Below are positions 13,594-15,200 of a DNA stretch of 15,200 bases, piece by piece. The translations under genes and the position numbers were made by a program. The DNA is taken from NCBI GenBank assembly GCA_903924185.1, contig CAIYAN010000171.1, positions 1-15,200 on the forward strand. Direction: 5' to 3'. This stretch comes from an uncultured Opitutia bacterium (GTDB taxonomy: Bacteria > Verrucomicrobiota > Verrucomicrobiia > Opitutales > UBA953). The notes under the pieces were generated by a model. The model did no database searches and was not told the DNA's origin. It saw only the letters and a list, made by a program, of their open reading frames with translations. Positions within the stretch are counted from its first letter, which is position 1, and the number at the start of each line of letters is the position of its first letter.

Positions 13594-14124
13594 ATGAGTA
13601 AGAAAGCCCCCTCCCCCCGCCGCACCCATATTAAAGAAGCCCACACCGTCATGCAGGAAGCCTTGCTGCATGTGGGGGACTCACCGGCGGCGGCCGGCGG
13701 TAAGAATGCCCAAGTCGCGGCGCATAAGCGGGTCGCCAGTGCCGTCGGGGTTTCGGCCTCGATGCTCTACAAATGGCGCGAGCCCGCCGAACGCGGCAGT
13801 GGCCACACCAATCCGCTCGAACGCGTGGCCAAGTTGGTCGCCGCCACCGGCGACGACCGGATCGTCGATTGGTTAGCCCAACAGGCCGGCGGGCATTTCG
13901 TGCGCGATGAAGCGGGGACCGCCAGCCCGTTGTTGGCCCGTGACGCTAACGCCTTAGTCAAGGAGTTCAGTGTCATCATCACCGAAGTCGTCAGCGCCGC
14001 CGAAGACGGCCGCGTCCTGCCTGATGAATCGCAGGCGCTCCGGATAAAGTGGAATGCGCTGCAGAAACGGACCGAAGCCTTTGTCCGTGCTTGCGAAAAG
14101 GGTGCTTACGGGGCCTCCGCCTGA
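13594..14124 (+). CDS. Helix-turn-helix DNA-binding protein, phage CII-like
   Basis: This protein has 176 residues and no signal or membrane segment. A helix-turn-helix lies at about 45-62 (KRVASAVGVSASMLYKWRE), with the usual Ala/Val-Gly turn and a Leu-Tyr-Lys-Trp recognition helix. The next part (VAKLVAATGDDRIVDWLAQQAGGHFV, about 78-103, here a composite of two adjacent pieces) resembles the tail of the phage CII-type regulator domain, where 'Tgd..iv.wLA...GG' is typical. The C-terminal third is helical (LVKEFSVIITEVVSAAEDG; ALQKRTEAFVRACEKG) and may oligomerise. No other phage gene is nearby, so I read it as a resident chromosomal regulator. It starts at the ATG at 13594 without a Shine-Dalgarno. 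Peptide deformylase follows 44 bases later on the same strand, perhaps in one transcript. The target genes are unknown. Confidence 0.75.
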   Translation: MSKKAPSPRRTHIKEAHTVMQEALLHVGDSPAAAGGKNAQVAAHKRVASAVGVSASMLYKWREPAERGSGHTNPLERVAKLVAATGDDRIVDWLAQQAGGHFVRDEAGTASPLLARDANALVKEFSVIITEVVSAAEDGRVLPDESQALRIKWNALQKRTEAFVRACEKGAYGASA

Positions 14125-14168
14125 CGATTGCACTTCACCTCGGTGCCGAGACGGCTATCGAAGAGCCC

Positions 14169-14750
14169 ATGGCCGCCCATCCCATCCGACGCTACGGCGA
14201 CCCTGTCCTTCGGGCCAAGGGCGCGCCCGTGCGCGAATTCGGGGAGGCCCTCTTTGACCTCGGAGATGCCATGCTCGAATCGATGCGTGCCGCTAAGGGC
14301 ATCGGGCTGGCTGCGCCGCAGGTCGGGCTCTCGCTACAGCTTTTTGTCGTCAACGTGCACGACGAAGACTTTAAGCCCACCTTGGACGGTAAGGTCGTGG
14401 ACCCAGAGGAGATTATGCCGATGCTGTTCGCCAATGCGAAGGTGACCGTGCCGGCGGGCGAGGGCGAAATCTACACCGAGGGTTGCTTGTCCTTCCCGGG
14501 TATCACTGGCGACGTCGAACGCGTGGAAAAGGCCATCGTGCAATTCCGCGACGCCGACGGCGCGCCGCATACCTTGGAATGCGAAGGCCTGCTCGCCCGC
14601 TGCGTGCAACACGAACACGACCATTGCCAAGGTGTCCTCTTCATCGACCGCATGACGCGCGCACACCAGCTCCTGACCGCCACCAAGGTGAAGAAACTAC
14701 TGCGAGCGACGACGGCTGAACTCAAGGCCGCTAAGAAGCCCAAAGGCTGA
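14169..14750 (+). CDS. def: Peptide deformylase
   Basis: The enzyme removes the formyl group from the initiator methionine of nascent proteins at the ribosome exit. It has 193 residues with the three diagnostic motifs: GIGLAAPQVG (44-53), EGCLSFPG (104-111, metal ligand Cys106) and QHEHDHCQG (147-155, metal ligands His148 and His152, catalytic Glu149). The third motif has Cys where Leu is most common after the second ligand (HEHDHC rather than HEhDHL). A 17-residue insertion-like segment between motifs I and II (about 62-90, with HDEDFKPTLDGKVVDPEEI) and a Lys-rich tail are the only extras. I chose the ATG at 14169, directly before the conserved IRRYGDPVLR; upstream in-frame codons from 14049 overlap the HTH gene and look unnatural. 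GAAGAG at 14160-14165 is one of the few purine-rich stretches before a start in this window. Confidence 0.96.
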   Translation: MAAHPIRRYGDPVLRAKGAPVREFGEALFDLGDAMLESMRAAKGIGLAAPQVGLSLQLFVVNVHDEDFKPTLDGKVVDPEEIMPMLFANAKVTVPAGEGEIYTEGCLSFPGITGDVERVEKAIVQFRDADGAPHTLECEGLLARCVQHEHDHCQGVLFIDRMTRAHQLLTATKVKKLLRATTAELKAAKKPKG

Positions 14751-14756
14751 AGCGCC

Positions 14757-15200
14757 TTACTTACCTGCCGGCTTAGCGGGCTCCTCGAGCTTCAGCACGA
14801 GTTGGCCGACGTCGGTCTTCTCGGCGCCAGGAGAGGCGCTGGAGACCTTGAAAGACTTCACGAGATTACTGCCGCCGTCCGTCGTGATATTCCAAGAGGC
14901 TTTAGCGCCATCGAGCGAGGGAGTATCTCCGCCGAGCACTTCCACTAAGGACTGACTAGCGCCGACACCAAGGTTGCCGACACGCACACAGAGGTGACGC
15001 ATGAGGGCTGCGCCCAGCGGGGAGCAGGTACGATCATAGGACAGCACCCAATCGCCGGAACCGGCGAGGCGCGGGATAAAACTCTTCTCGTCCTTTAAGG
15101 AAAGCGAAGCGGTGTAGACCTTCGGAAAAGCGTCTGCCGGTCCCGTCGTCGTGAGGTAGACCTCGGAGGCGATGACGCGCATCGTGAAGGCGTCGGCCAT
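14757..15200 (-). CDS. Unrecognised protein, possibly truncated at its N-terminus by the window edge
   Basis: I do not recognise this family. The visible 147 residues start at an ATG (15200-15198) that is exactly at the window end, so it may be the true start or an internal Met. There is no signal peptide in the visible part, which would be unusual if it were the start of an exported protein. The sequence is mixed alpha/beta with beta-like stretches (IASEVYLTTTG, KVYTASLSL, DWVLSYDRT, HLCVRVGNLG) and an acidic, Pro-rich ending (KLEEPAKPAGK). Two cysteines (CSPLG, LCVRV) are present. It ends 6 bases from the convergent peptide deformylase gene, and no terminator is visible between them. Confidence 0.6.
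   Translation of the reverse strand: MADAFTMRVIASEVYLTTTGPADAFPKVYTASLSLKDEKSFIPRLAGSGDWVLSYDRTCSPLGAALMRHLCVRVGNLGVGASQSLVEVLGGDTPSLDGAKASWNITTDGGSNLVKSFKVSSASPGAEKTDVGQLVLKLEEPAKPAGK

Noticed and set aside
14049..14168. Upstream in-frame start for peptide deformylase
   Set aside because: It lies inside the HTH gene and adds a Cys/Arg-rich leader not seen in this enzyme family.

Overview
The window looks like a stretch of chromosome from a Verrucomicrobiota bacterium, fairly GC-rich and densely coding. The main reason is a five-gene minus-strand block whose content and order match the Akkermansia muciniphila Amuc_1098 to Amuc_1102 pilus-like locus. The rest is ordinary housekeeping: no tRNA, rRNA, CRISPR array, insertion sequence or prophage is visible. 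Lineage and family calls rest on recalled protein families and visible motifs; no database search was made.

Layout. (1) At 1-390 is the end of a small plus-strand protein gene, closed by a strong intrinsic terminator (415-438). (2) At 443-1411, minus strand, is a stand-alone 5'-3' exonuclease/flap endonuclease of the PolA N-terminal type, with a C-terminal tail ending in a possible sliding-clamp-binding peptide. (3) At 1502-9031, minus strand, is the pilus operon, transcribed in the order secreted Amuc_1102-like protein, PilM-like protein with a PilN-like membrane tail, Amuc_1100-like protein, Amuc_1099-like protein, and a large TPR-secretin (Amuc_1098-like). It ends in a strong terminator (1448-1479). 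Read functionally, the order parallels pilM-N-O-P-Q: cytoplasmic actin-like protein, inner-membrane alignment proteins, periplasmic linker, outer-membrane secretin. (4) Divergent from it, 9151-11592 plus strand, is a three-gene, overlapping zinc/manganese ABC importer (binding protein, ATPase, permease). A 27-bp imperfect palindrome lies in the shared intergenic region. (5) Convergent to that, 11596-13490 minus strand, is an nfeD-floA membrane-microdomain operon with a small single-pass membrane protein gene at its 3' end. (6) At 13594-14750, plus strand, are a CII-like helix-turn-helix regulator and peptide deformylase. (7) At 14757-15200, minus strand, is an unrecognised protein that reaches the window edge.

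Cross-cutting observations. Clear Shine-Dalgarno sequences are missing in front of nearly every start I checked, on both strands, which points to leader- or structure-driven initiation in this genome. Both terminators share the same GCCCGCC-N4-GGCGGGC-T6 core. The least understood part is the pilus-like operon, because no pilin, assembly ATPase or platform protein is present in the window and several components depart from the textbook pilM-Q proteins. In particular the PilM-like protein has both of its expected phosphate-loop aspartates replaced by asparagine.
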